Shown in pieces: positions 49,460 through 58,087 of a stretch of DNA of 64,000 nucleotides. Source of the DNA: Bradyrhizobium embrapense (GTDB lineage Bacteria; Pseudomonadota; Alphaproteobacteria; Rhizobiales; Xanthobacteraceae); the NCBI RefSeq assembly GCF_001189235.2, contig NZ_LFIP02000009.1, positions 186,001 to 250,000 on the forward strand. Reading direction: 5' to 3'. The notes beneath the pieces were generated by a model. It searched no databases. It saw only the letters and a program-made list of their open reading frames with translations, and was not told where the DNA came from. Every line of letters begins with the position of its first letter. The stretch's first letter is position 1. The translations under genes and the position numbers were made by a program.

Positions 49460-49888
49460 ATGACGGTACGTTCCATTCTTGATTCAAAGGGCCATCAGGT
49501 GATGAGCGTCGCGCCCGGCGCGAAGCTCTCCGCCGCGGTCAAGCTGCTCGGCGAGCGCAAGATCGGCGCCGTGCTGGTGATGGAGCAGGGCCGAATGGAA
49601 GGCATTCTGTCGGAACGCGACATCGTGCGCGTGCTCTCGGAGCGCGGCGCGGGTGTGCTGGACGAGCCGGTGAGCGCAGTGATGACGAAGAAGGTCGTGA
49701 GTTGCCGCGAATCCGATACCGTCAGCGGCCTGATGGAGATGATGACGACCGGCAAGTTTCGCCATCTCCCTGTCGTCGAGGACGGCAAGGTGGTCGGGCT
49801 GATCTCGATCGGCGACGTCGTCAAGCGCCGCGTGCAGGAATATGAGCACGAGCAGGAAGCGCTGCGCGACTACATCAAGACCGCCTGA
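49460..49888 (+). CDS. CBS-domain pair protein
   Basis: The 142-residue cytosolic protein starts at ATG 49460, with GGAGG five to eight bases upstream. Two CBS domains form a Bateman module: residues about 5-65 (VMSVAPGAKLSAAVKLLGERKIGAVLVMEQGRMEGILSERDIVRVL) and about 75-135 (VMTKKVVSCRESDTVSGLMEMMTTGKFRHLPVVEDGKVVGLISIGDVVK). Both G(I/L)(L/I)SxxD motifs that contact adenosyl ligands are present as GILSERD and GLISIGD. It probably senses AMP, ATP or NAD and regulates a partner. It is convergent with the patatin gene, four bases apart. Confidence 0.9.
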   Translation: MTVRSILDSKGHQVMSVAPGAKLSAAVKLLGERKIGAVLVMEQGRMEGILSERDIVRVLSERGAGVLDEPVSAVMTKKVVSCRESDTVSGLMEMMTTGKFRHLPVVEDGKVVGLISIGDVVKRRVQEYEHEQEALRDYIKTA

Positions 49889-49892
49889 GCGG

Positions 49893-50939
49893 CTATTTCC
49901 CGGTGGTGCCCGCGCCGTTGGACGGCGGCACCAGGATATCGATGGCTTCCTCGATCGCGCCGATGGCGCGTTCGGCGGCGCGGATGCCGTGTGCGATCAG
50001 GTCGTCGGCGCGATGGAAGTCGAACCAGCCGATCTGACCGACGCGCGGCGAGATCAGCATGTCAGGCGGATCGCCGGCGAGGCGCGCACGGGTAATACGG
50101 TCCTGCATGATGTTGAAGGCGTCGACCATGACGCTCGAGATCCCGGGCCGACTGGCGCTGCCGAAAAACTCCCGCTTCACGGTTCGTTCGGCGGAGAAGA
50201 AGCGGCCGAACCGCCGCTTCGGAGGTTCCGGCTCAATTTCTGCCTCGGCGGTCACCGCGACCGTCACCTCGGGCGCGGCCGACGGCCCGTGATTGTAGAT
50301 CGTGGTCGAGTGCGCGAACACATCGCTGGAGAGGTTCGCCGCGATAACGATCTCGGCACCGAGTGCGCGGGCGGCCGAGACCGGCACCGGGTTGACCAGC
50401 GCGCCGTCGACCAGCCAGCGGTCGCCGATCAGCACCGGCGCGAAGATGCCGGGCAGGGCGTAGGAGGCGCGCATGGCGTCGACCACGCGGCCCTGGGTCA
50501 GCCAGATTTCGTGCCCGGTGCGGACTTCGGTTGCGACGCTGGCGAACTTGACCGCGAGGTCTTCGATCATGACCTGGCCGAGCGCCGCCTCGATCTCGGC
50601 AGCCAGCTTGGTGCCGCCGATCAGGCCGGAGCCGTTGAGGCGGATGTCGAGGTAGCCGAGCACGCTGCGCGGCTGCAGGCTGCGGGCCCACTGCTCCAGC
50701 GTGTCGATGTGGCCGGCCGCATAAGCGCCGCCGACTACGGAGCCGATCGAGGTGCCGACCACGACGTTGGGGACGATGCCATGGGCGAGCAGGGTCTTGA
50801 TGATGCCGATATGGGCAAAGCCGCGCGCGGCGCCGCCGCCCAGCGCAAGTCCGATCACCGGACGGCGAACCGTTCCCAATCCTACCTTGCCAGGGCCGTC
50901 GGAGCTCTTTTGGCCGCGGCCCATCCAGCTATCCAACAC
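49893..50939 (-). CDS. Patatin-like phospholipase (RssA type)
   Basis: The 348-residue protein starts at GTG 50939, with AGGAG eight bases upstream. The patatin elements are intact: oxyanion GGGAARGFAHIG, nucleophile Ser in VGTSIGSVVGG, and catalytic Asp in LVDGALVNPVPV (DGA). The C-terminal third (EPEPPKRRFGRFFSAERTV onward) is variable. Members hydrolyse phospholipids or lysophospholipids; the RssA group is cytosolic or membrane-associated. This is the second patatin in the window and lacks the N-terminal cNMP domain of the 640-residue protein at 15.7 kb. The two differ enough that recent duplication is unlikely. Confidence 0.9.
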   Translation of the reverse strand: MLDSWMGRGQKSSDGPGKVGLGTVRRPVIGLALGGGAARGFAHIGIIKTLLAHGIVPNVVVGTSIGSVVGGAYAAGHIDTLEQWARSLQPRSVLGYLDIRLNGSGLIGGTKLAAEIEAALGQVMIEDLAVKFASVATEVRTGHEIWLTQGRVVDAMRASYALPGIFAPVLIGDRWLVDGALVNPVPVSAARALGAEIVIAANLSSDVFAHSTTIYNHGPSAAPEVTVAVTAEAEIEPEPPKRRFGRFFSAERTVKREFFGSASRPGISSVMVDAFNIMQDRITRARLAGDPPDMLISPRVGQIGWFDFHRADDLIAHGIRAAERAIGAIEEAIDILVPPSNGAGTTGK

Positions 50940-51257
50940 GACAAATCTCCTGCCAGCACGAGACTAGGCCGCGCGGCACGGCTACGCCAGCATCGTCCGG
51001 TTTCATGGTTATTCCCTGAAGGCATGATTCATGCCCGAGTGGTCCGCGGTAGGCAGGGAATGTGACTGGACCGCGACGATAGGGCTAACATCGGCTTGAT
51101 CGAGCGGTTCCAAGCCGGGGACGGCGCCCTCGGGAATGTGACAAAGCCTTGGACGCACCTGGATCGCCTTGCACGAAGGCTTGAATTTGCCGCGTTTTCG
51201 TTGAAAAGCATGGTGATGACTTCGAGGGGCAACGGCATCGGCGGATGCGGGCGGGGC
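50940..51257. other. 318-base divergent intergenic region
   Basis: No gene is seen. It should carry promoters for the patatin gene and the exported protein at 51258. Open reading continues from 51096 in frame with the latter, so the gene might start earlier. Confidence 0.45.
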
Positions 51258-52286
51258 ATGCGGCTCCTTCCGCTATTGACGCTTGCGGCATTTTTGCTCC
51301 CCCTGATCCCCACTTCCGTGTCGGCGCAGTTCTTCAGCGACCGGCCGCCGCCGATCCCGCCCGCCTCGGTTCCGGACGTACCCTCCGGCCCGGCGCTCAA
51401 TTTGGCGCCGCCGTCCGGGCCGGGTTCAGGGCCCGTTCTGCCCGGTCCGTTGACCCAGCCGACCATCGTCCAGCCGTCCATTGCGACCGTACCTCCGGTG
51501 ACGCCGCCGGCCGGCTCGCCGACCGCGGGGCAAGCGGTGCTGTCGCTGACGGCGCGGTACGGCAAGGACCTGCCGGTGATCAATGGCGGGCTGGTGTGGC
51601 GGGTGTTCGCCGACAGGCCGGATGACAACGGCACCTACAAGCTGATCCGCGAGGAGCGCGGAGCGACGCCCAACGTCGTGCTGCCGCCCGGCAATTACGT
51701 GGTCCACGTCGCGCTCGGCCTCGTCAGCGCGGTACGTGCCGTCAGCCTGAAGTCGGAGACCGACCGCGAGTCCTTCGTGCTGCCTGCCGGCGGGCTGCGG
51801 ATCGAGGGCCGGGTCGGCTCCAGCAAGATCCCGGCCAACCAGATCTCGTTCGCGATCTATAAGGGCAGCCAGTTCGACGGATCGGACCGGGGCCCGCTGG
51901 TGCCCAACGTGTCCGCCGGCGACGTCGCGTTGCTGCCGGAGGGGACCTACTACATCGTTTCCAACTACGGCGACGCCAACTCGGTGGTGCGCTCCGACAT
52001 TCGCGTTTCGGCGAGCAAGCTGACCGACGTCACCGTCACGCATCGCGCGGCCGTCATCACCCTCAAGCTGGTCAGCGAGAAGGGCGGCGAGGCGCTCGCC
52101 AACACCGCGTGGTCGGTGATCACACCGGGGGGCGACGTGATCAAGGAATCGATCGGCGCGTTTCCGCGCGTCGTGCTCTCCGAGGGCGAGTATCGCGCGA
52201 TCGCCAAGAACGAGGGCAAGGTGTTCGAGCGTCCGTTCAACGTCGTCAACGGCGTCGATGGCGAAGTCGAGGTCGTGGCGCGCTGA
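51258..52286 (+). CDS. Exported beta-rich protein, unknown function
   Basis: The product is 342 residues from the ATG at 51258, which gives a compact signal peptide (MRLLPLLTLAAFLLPLIPTSVSAQ); starts at 51210 and 51096 are also in frame. A Pro-rich linker (about 25-85) is followed by a beta-rich domain with several similar strands: GTYKLIREERGATPNVVLPPGNYVVHVALG, and then DVALLPEGTYYIVSNYGDANSVV. ITLKLVSEKGGEALANTAWSVITPGGD and LSEGEYRAIAKNEGKVFERPFNV follow. Recurrent LPxGxYxV motifs suggest repeated carboxypeptidase-regulatory-like or invasin-like modules. No family was recognised with certainty. Periplasmic or outer-surface location is likely. Confidence 0.7.
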   Translation: MRLLPLLTLAAFLLPLIPTSVSAQFFSDRPPPIPPASVPDVPSGPALNLAPPSGPGSGPVLPGPLTQPTIVQPSIATVPPVTPPAGSPTAGQAVLSLTARYGKDLPVINGGLVWRVFADRPDDNGTYKLIREERGATPNVVLPPGNYVVHVALGLVSAVRAVSLKSETDRESFVLPAGGLRIEGRVGSSKIPANQISFAIYKGSQFDGSDRGPLVPNVSAGDVALLPEGTYYIVSNYGDANSVVRSDIRVSASKLTDVTVTHRAAVITLKLVSEKGGEALANTAWSVITPGGDVIKESIGAFPRVVLSEGEYRAIAKNEGKVFERPFNVVNGVDGEVEVVAR

Positions 52287-52494
52287 CGGTACGGCCGCGC
52301 TGCATTTCATGCAGCTGTCATAGTCTCTAACGTGAACTAACCATCGCGCGAATTTGAGCTGTCATAATCGGTGGCGGCGACGCACGGGCTCGCTATTTTT
52401 ACACGGCGTTAAGCCGCGGCATGACTTGGATGCCACGGGGACTAATGCGCGTTGAGTTCACGTCGTGTCGTCATCGCGCCTTGGCTTTTTGCCT

Positions 52495-52541
52495 GAGCAT
52501 GATCTTTCGAAAAGCGCTTCGCGCTCTTCCGGATCATGCTC
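52495..52541. repeat. GAGCATGATC palindromic repeat
   Basis: GAGCATGATC (52495-52504) and GATCATGCTC (52532-52541) flank TTTCGAAAAGCGCTTCGCGC and a few more bases. This element is very common between Bradyrhizobium and Rhodopseudomonas genes. It lies 26 bases before the start of the GGDEF-EAL gene, so it may affect its leader. Confidence 0.75.
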
Positions 52542-52567
52542 CGGCGTTCGCGTGAACGGGGCATGCC

Positions 52568-55051
52568 ATGGTCATGGCCAACAAAAAATCAGCAAAGACA
52601 GCGGCCAAGTTCAATTCCGAGATGTTCGCCGACGTTCCGGTTCTGCAACGCAAGTGGCAGGCCGCGGTTCGTCCAGGTGAGAAGCTGCCGCACTATGAGG
52701 ACGTGATGCTCGGCAGTCTCGGCCGGCTCGCCGATCATATCGTGCTGCTGCGGAACGTCGACGGCGTACTGAGCGTCTCGCACACCGGCCGCTACGTCCA
52801 GACCTGGCTGAACGACGAGCGCTGGGACATTCCGCTCAGCGCGCTGCCGCCGGACTGCGCGACGGCGTTGTCCGAAGCCGCCGCGAATGCGCGCGAGAAC
52901 TGCCGGCCCTATCTGGCGTCGGCGCATTGCGTGCGCGACGGCCTGGTGCGGACCTTCGACGTACTGGCGTTGCCGACGCGGTCGCGCTGGGGCGGCATCC
53001 TGGTCGGCGTCTATGTCAACGAGCGCAATGCACAGTACAGTCTTCTCGATACGATTTTCTCGGCCACCGACGAGGGCGTGCTGTCGCTCGCCGCGATCCG
53101 CGACGCGCGGGGCGAGCCGGCCGACTTCCAGATCGTGCATCTCAACCAGGGCGCCGCAAGGCTGCTGATGCAGCCTGCAACCGATTTGCTGTGGCGCCGG
53201 CTCAGCGCCGGCGGCAATCCGCTTGCGGCGCCGGCGGTGATGAATCGCCTGCGCGGCTTCGTCGGCGGCGGTCCCGGCGGCCAGTTCGAGATCGACAGCG
53301 GCGATCGCTGCCTGCGGCTCGGCGTCACGGCGTTCGGCGACATGCTGTCGCTGACCGTCTCCGACGTCACCGCGCTGAAGCAGCGCGAGCTGTCGTTCCG
53401 CCTGCTGTTCGAGAACAATCCGATGCCGATGTGGGTATTCGACGCCGGCACGATGGAATTCCTCAGCGTCAACGACGCTGCCGTTCAGCATTATGGGTAC
53501 AGCCGGGAGAGATTTCTCGGCATGACGCTGCGCGAGATCTGGCCGGAGGACGAGTGGGGCGTGCACAGTGCCGCGTTGCGCGAGATCGGCGACGTCTATC
53601 AATCGAGCCGCGACTGGCGGCACATCAGGGCCGACGGCACCGAGATCCATGTGCTGACCTTCGGACGCAGGGTGGCGTTCGAGGGCCGTGACGGCTATCT
53701 GGTCGCAGTGGTCGACATCACCGAGCGCCGCGCCGCCGAAGCGCGGATCGCGCACATGGCGCACCATGACGGTCTCACCAACTTGCCGAACCGCGACTTC
53801 TACCAGGAGCACCTGCGCGAGGCGCTGGAGCGCGGCCTAAGCGGCAATAAGCCCGTCGCTGTGATGTGCATCGATCTCGATCTGTTCAAGAACGTCAACG
53901 ACTCCTTCGGGCATCCGATGGGCGACCGGCTGCTCAAGCTGGTGGCGGAGCGGCTGCGCGAGGTGGTCCGCGACGACAATGTGGCGGCCCGCCTCGGCGG
54001 CGACGAGTTCGCGATCGTGCTTGCCGCCGACGTCTCGCCTAACGCGGCGAGCGGCTTTGCCGAACGGCTGATCGATGTGCTGAGCGCGCCCTACACGATC
54101 GACGGGCTCGAAGTCGTGGTCGGCGCCAGTGTCGGGATCGCGCTGTCGCCGGGCGACGGCACGACGTCGGAAGAACTGATGCGCAACGCCGACATGGCCT
54201 TGTATCGCGCCAAGTCCGAGGGCGGCGGTGTGCATCATTTCTTCGAGCCGGAGATGGATCAGCAGGCGCAGAAGCGACGCGACATGGAGCGCGATCTGCG
54301 CGCGGCCTTCAGCAACGGCGAATTCGAGCTGCACTACCAGCCGCTGGTCGATATCGCGGCCGACCGCATCTCGGGTTTCGAATCGCTGCTGCGGTGGCGG
54401 CATCCGCAGAAGGGCATGATCTCGCCCGCGGAGTTCATTCCGGTTGCCGAAGACATCGGCCTGATCGTCGCGCTCGGGGAATGGGTGTTGCGCGAAGCCT
54501 GCGCCGAGGCGATGAAGTGGCCTGCCGACGTGAAGGTCGCCGTCAATCTGTCACCGGTACAGTTCCGCAGCCGCAATCTGGTCCAGGCCGTGATCTCTGC
54601 ACTGGCGCATTCCGGCCTGTCGGCGCGCCGGCTCGAGCTCGAGATCACCGAGTCGGTGTTCCTGGCGGAGACCGAGGCCAATCTCGCGATCCTGCATCAG
54701 CTGCGCGAGCTTGGCGTCAGCATCTCGATGGACGATTTCGGCACTGGCTATTCCAGCCTGAGCTATCTGCGCAGCTTCCCGTTCGACAAGATCAAGATCG
54801 ACCGCTCCTTCGTGAAGGACCTGGCGCGGCGCTCCGACTGCCTGGCGATCGTGCGCGCGATCTCCGGCCTCGGCCGCAGCCTCAGGATCACCACGACCGC
54901 GGAAGGGGTCGAGACGACGGATCAGCTCGACTGGCTGCGCGCCGAAGGCTGCAACGAGGTACAGGGATTCCTGTTCAGCGCGGCGAGACCCGGGCACGAG
55001 ATCGCGGCCTTGATAAGCGGCTTTGCGGAGCGTGCCTCGAAGGCGGCGTGA
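52568..55051 (+). CDS. PAS-GGDEF-EAL c-di-GMP turnover protein
   Basis: The 827-residue cytosolic protein has no membrane helices. An N-terminal PAS-like part (about 20-260) precedes a recognisable PAS domain (about 275-395; FRLLFENNPMPMWVFDAGTMEFLSVNDAAVQHYGYSRE, DITERRAAE). A GGDEF domain (about 405-565) has DLDLFKNVNDSFGHPMGD and an intact RLGGDEFAIVLA. An EAL domain (about 575-820) has the catalytic Glu in FESLLRW (ESL instead of EAL), LELEITESVF, MDDFGTGYSS, KIKIDRSFV and TTAEGVET. Both cyclase and phosphodiesterase sites look competent. Starts at 52568 and 52574 (MANKKSA) are equivalent. Confidence 0.92.
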   Translation: MVMANKKSAKTAAKFNSEMFADVPVLQRKWQAAVRPGEKLPHYEDVMLGSLGRLADHIVLLRNVDGVLSVSHTGRYVQTWLNDERWDIPLSALPPDCATALSEAAANARENCRPYLASAHCVRDGLVRTFDVLALPTRSRWGGILVGVYVNERNAQYSLLDTIFSATDEGVLSLAAIRDARGEPADFQIVHLNQGAARLLMQPATDLLWRRLSAGGNPLAAPAVMNRLRGFVGGGPGGQFEIDSGDRCLRLGVTAFGDMLSLTVSDVTALKQRELSFRLLFENNPMPMWVFDAGTMEFLSVNDAAVQHYGYSRERFLGMTLREIWPEDEWGVHSAALREIGDVYQSSRDWRHIRADGTEIHVLTFGRRVAFEGRDGYLVAVVDITERRAAEARIAHMAHHDGLTNLPNRDFYQEHLREALERGLSGNKPVAVMCIDLDLFKNVNDSFGHPMGDRLLKLVAERLREVVRDDNVAARLGGDEFAIVLAADVSPNAASGFAERLIDVLSAPYTIDGLEVVVGASVGIALSPGDGTTSEELMRNADMALYRAKSEGGGVHHFFEPEMDQQAQKRRDMERDLRAAFSNGEFELHYQPLVDIAADRISGFESLLRWRHPQKGMISPAEFIPVAEDIGLIVALGEWVLREACAEAMKWPADVKVAVNLSPVQFRSRNLVQAVISALAHSGLSARRLELEITESVFLAETEANLAILHQLRELGVSISMDDFGTGYSSLSYLRSFPFDKIKIDRSFVKDLARRSDCLAIVRAISGLGRSLRITTTAEGVETTDQLDWLRAEGCNEVQGFLFSAARPGHEIAALISGFAERASKAA

Positions 55052-55063
55052 GCTCTGTCTGCT

Positions 55064-55153
55064 CGTCATGGCCGCGCTTGACCCGGCCATCCATCCTCTT
55101 GGAGAAAAATGATTCTTTGTTGATGGATTGCCGGGTCGAGCCCGGCAATGACG
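55064..55153. repeat. Long extragenic palindrome
   Basis: Arms of about 32 bases (55064-55095 and 55122-55153), with CCCGG cores and GGCCATCCATC versus GATGGATTGCC ends, pair with a few mismatches. It lies between the convergent GGDEF-EAL and nitroreductase genes and belongs to a frequent Bradyrhizobium repeat family. Confidence 0.7.
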
Positions 55154-55164
55154 GGTCTACGGTT

Positions 55165-55734
55165 TCAGAACCGCGTCACGATATCCGACAGCGCCGGGCG
55201 CGGGCGATCCTCGCTCGGCCTGGTGGGCGTGCCGATATGAATGAGCCCGGCCAGCTTCTCGTCGGGCTTCAGGCCGAGGCCATCGAGCACGTCGCGGTCG
55301 AAGGCGAACCAGCCGGTCAGCCAGCAGGCGCCGTAGCCGAGCGCGGTGGCCGCGGTGACGATGTTCATCGCGCTGGCGCCGGCCGACAATTCCTGCTCCC
55401 AAGGTGGCACCTTCGGGTGCGGCTTGGTGAAGGAGACCACGCCGATCACCAGCGGCGCATCGGTCAGGCGCTTCTTCTCGACCTCGATATCGGAGGCGGG
55501 CGCGCCGGGATTCTTGCGGGCAAACACTTTGGCGATCACGTCGCCGGCGCGGGCGCGGGCCTCACCCTCGAACACGATGAAGCGCCACGGCGCCAGCTTG
55601 CCGTGGTCGGGCACGCGCGCGCCGATGGTCAGGATCGTCTCGAGCTCGGCCGCGGACGGGCCCGGGCCGGTCATCTCACGCGGTTTCATCGAGCGGCGTG
55701 TCTTCAGGAGTTCAATGGCGTCGGGCACGGACAT
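55165..55734 (-). CDS. Nitroreductase family protein
   Basis: The product is 189 residues from ATG 55734; an in-frame start at 55761 adds nine. The nitroreductase/YdjA-like FMN fold shows the N-terminal LLKTRRSMKPREMTGPGPSAAELETILTIGARVPDHGKLAPWRFIVFEG (FMN contacts in RRS and SxxN/HGKLxPW positions). PPWEQELSAGASAMNIVTAATALGYGACWLTGWF and LAGLIHIGTPTRPSEDRPRP follow. The shortness and the DHGKLAPWRF motif fit the YdjA subgroup. Such enzymes reduce nitro groups or quinones with NAD(P)H. It lies upstream of nothing obvious; thrS follows on the same strand 78 bases further along the map. Confidence 0.88.
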   Translation of the reverse strand: MSVPDAIELLKTRRSMKPREMTGPGPSAAELETILTIGARVPDHGKLAPWRFIVFEGEARARAGDVIAKVFARKNPGAPASDIEVEKKRLTDAPLVIGVVSFTKPHPKVPPWEQELSAGASAMNIVTAATALGYGACWLTGWFAFDRDVLDGLGLKPDEKLAGLIHIGTPTRPSEDRPRPALSDIVTRF

Positions 55735-55812
55735 GTCCTTCAAGTGGAGTCGTGCCCCCAAGATGGGGGCACGACCAAGCCAGCGAAAGCCGGTTTAGAC
55801 CGATTGTGAAGA

Positions 55813-57858
55813 TCAGGCGACGGATCGTGCCCGTTTCACGTCCGGCGGCGTTGCTTCATCCACCAGTGCGGCGATTGCCTCGTCGGTCGGCATCACGACC
55901 TGGCGTTCGCTGCCGAGGCGGCGGACCGAGACCGAATGGGTCTCGGCCTCCTTCTTGCCGACGACCAGCAGGGCCGGGATCTTGGCCAGCGAATGTTCGC
56001 GGACCTTGTAGTTGATCTTCTCGTTGCGCAGGTCGATCTCGACCCGCAAGCCTGCGCGGCGCGCCGCTGCCGCCACCACCTTGGCGTACTCGTCGCCCTC
56101 GGAGGTGATGGTCGTGACCACGAGCTGCGTCGGCGCCAGCCAAAGCGGGAAGTTGCCGGCATAGTGCTCGATCAGGATGCCGATGAAGCGCTCCATCGAG
56201 CCGCAGATCGCGCGGTGCACCATGACAGGTGCCTTCTTCGAGCCGTCGTGATCGATGTAGAACGCACCGAACCGCTCCGGCAGGTTGAAGTCGACCTGGG
56301 TCGTGCCGCACTGCCAGTCGCGGCCGATGGCGTCGCGCAGCACATATTCGAACTTCGGTCCGTAGAACGCACCTTCGCCCGGATTGATCTCGGTCCGGAT
56401 CCGGTTGCTGCCCTTGGCCTTGATCTCCGACAGCACGGTCGCCATCACGCGCTCGGCATGATCCCACATCTCGTCGGTGCCGACCCGCTTCTCCGGCCGC
56501 GTCGAGAGTTTCACCGTGAGCTCGCCGTCGAAGCCGAAATCGGAATAGGTCGACAGGATCAGCTCGTTGATCTTGAGACACTCATCGGCGAGCTGCTCCT
56601 CGGTGCAGAACACATGGGCGTCGTCCTGGGTGAAGCCGCGCACCCGCATCAGGCCGTGCATCGCGCCCGACGGCTCGTAGCGGTGCACGACGCCGAACTC
56701 GGCGAGCCGCAACGGCAGGTCGCGGTAGCTCTTCAGCCCGTGCTTGAAGATCTGCACATGGCCCGGGCAGTTCATCGGCTTCAGCGCGAACCAGCGCTTG
56801 TCCTCGGCCTCGTCGCCGGCGGACTGCGCCGCGAACATGTTCTCGCGATACCAGTCCCAGTGGCCCGAGGTCTCCCACAGCACCTTGTCGAGGATCTGCG
56901 GCGCATTGACCTCGTTGTAGTCGCCGAGCAGCCGGCGCCGCATATAGGCGATCAGCTGCTGGAAGATGGTCCAGCCCTTGGGGTGCCAGAACACCACGCC
57001 GGGGCCTTCCTCCTGGAAGTGGAACAGGTCGAGTTCGCGGCCGAGCTTGCGGTGGTCGCGCTTCTCGGCTTCCTCGATCTGCTTGAGGTAGGCGTCGAGG
57101 TCTTCCTGCTTGGCGAATGCCGTGCCGTAGATGCGGGTGAGCATCGGATTGTTGGAATCGCCGCGCCAATAGGCGCCGGCCACCTTCATCAGCTTGAAGG
57201 CGCCTCCGACCTTGCCGGTCGAGGTCATGTGGGGGCCGCGGCAGAGATCGAACCAGTCGCCCTGGAAGTAGATCTTGATCGGCTCGTTGCCGGGAATCGC
57301 GTCGACCAGCTCGACCTTGAAGGCCTCGCCTTTTTCGCGGAACACCTGCTTTGTTTTTTCGCGATCCCAAACCTCTTTCGTAAAGGGTTTGTCGCGCGCG
57401 ATGATCTCGCGCATCCGCTTCTCGATGGCGGCAAAATCTTCCGGGGTGAACGGCTCGTTGCGGAAGAAGTCGTAATAGAAGCCGTTCTCGATCACCGGGC
57501 CGATCGTGACCTGGGTGCCCGGCCACAGCGACTGCACGGCTTCGGCGAGCACATGGGCGGCATCGTGCCGGATCAGTTCCAGCGCGCGGGGGTCTTCACG
57601 GCCGATCAGCTCGATCTTTGCGTCGGCTTCGATCGGATCGTTGAGGTCGGCAAGCGTGCCGTCGAGCGCCATCGCGACGGTGCGCTTGGCCAGCGAGGGC
57701 GAAATGCCCCGGGCGATGTCGAGGCCGGTGGTCCCTTTCGGGAAATCGCGCCTCGCTCCGTCAGGGAAGGTGAGGGCGATCTTGTTCACGGGTTCTGCGG
57801 GCTTGAGGTTAGAGAGGCTGTACTGGAATCCGGACTCGGATTTGGGCGATTCTGCCAT
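55813..57858 (-). CDS. thrS: Threonyl-tRNA synthetase (ThrS)
   Basis: The 681-residue enzyme starts at ATG 57858, with AGGAGA five bases upstream. The N-terminal TGS domain (about 25-85; IALTFPDGARRDFPKGTTGLDIA) precedes the editing domain with HDAAHVLAEAVQSLWP and DLCRGPHMTSTGKV. The class II catalytic core has NCPGHVQIFKHGLKSYRDLPLRLAEFG, with the zinc-binding Cys and His, VHRYEPSGAMHGLMRVRGFTQDDAHVFC (motif 2) and HRAICGSMERFIGILIEH (motif 3). The C-terminal anticodon domain ends in PPDVKRARSVA. The length is slightly above E. coli (642). No T-box or attenuator could be recognised in the short leader. Confidence 0.96.
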   Translation of the reverse strand: MAESPKSESGFQYSLSNLKPAEPVNKIALTFPDGARRDFPKGTTGLDIARGISPSLAKRTVAMALDGTLADLNDPIEADAKIELIGREDPRALELIRHDAAHVLAEAVQSLWPGTQVTIGPVIENGFYYDFFRNEPFTPEDFAAIEKRMREIIARDKPFTKEVWDREKTKQVFREKGEAFKVELVDAIPGNEPIKIYFQGDWFDLCRGPHMTSTGKVGGAFKLMKVAGAYWRGDSNNPMLTRIYGTAFAKQEDLDAYLKQIEEAEKRDHRKLGRELDLFHFQEEGPGVVFWHPKGWTIFQQLIAYMRRRLLGDYNEVNAPQILDKVLWETSGHWDWYRENMFAAQSAGDEAEDKRWFALKPMNCPGHVQIFKHGLKSYRDLPLRLAEFGVVHRYEPSGAMHGLMRVRGFTQDDAHVFCTEEQLADECLKINELILSTYSDFGFDGELTVKLSTRPEKRVGTDEMWDHAERVMATVLSEIKAKGSNRIRTEINPGEGAFYGPKFEYVLRDAIGRDWQCGTTQVDFNLPERFGAFYIDHDGSKKAPVMVHRAICGSMERFIGILIEHYAGNFPLWLAPTQLVVTTITSEGDEYAKVVAAAARRAGLRVEIDLRNEKINYKVREHSLAKIPALLVVGKKEAETHSVSVRRLGSERQVVMPTDEAIAALVDEATPPDVKRARSVA

Positions 57859-58087
57859 CGATGTCTCCTGTAGCTCACTCCTGCGAACGAGCGCAGGTAA
57901 GCGGAAAGCAGCGGTATAGCAGGGGATTTGACGCCTGCAATCCGGCAATATCAAGAAAATGGGCCGTCAGCCGCACCGAATTCAGGAGAACTCGCCTGCA
58001 CGTGACGGCTCTGATCGTTGCGACGCTGCCGATCATCGTTTAACGTCGAATGTCGACTGTCCCGCCATCGCGCGCTCCGCAAGGTTC

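Noticed and set aside
57859..57960. Possible T-box or attenuator before thrS.
   Set aside because: The leader is short, T-boxes are essentially absent from this group, and no anticodon-matching stem or terminator was found.
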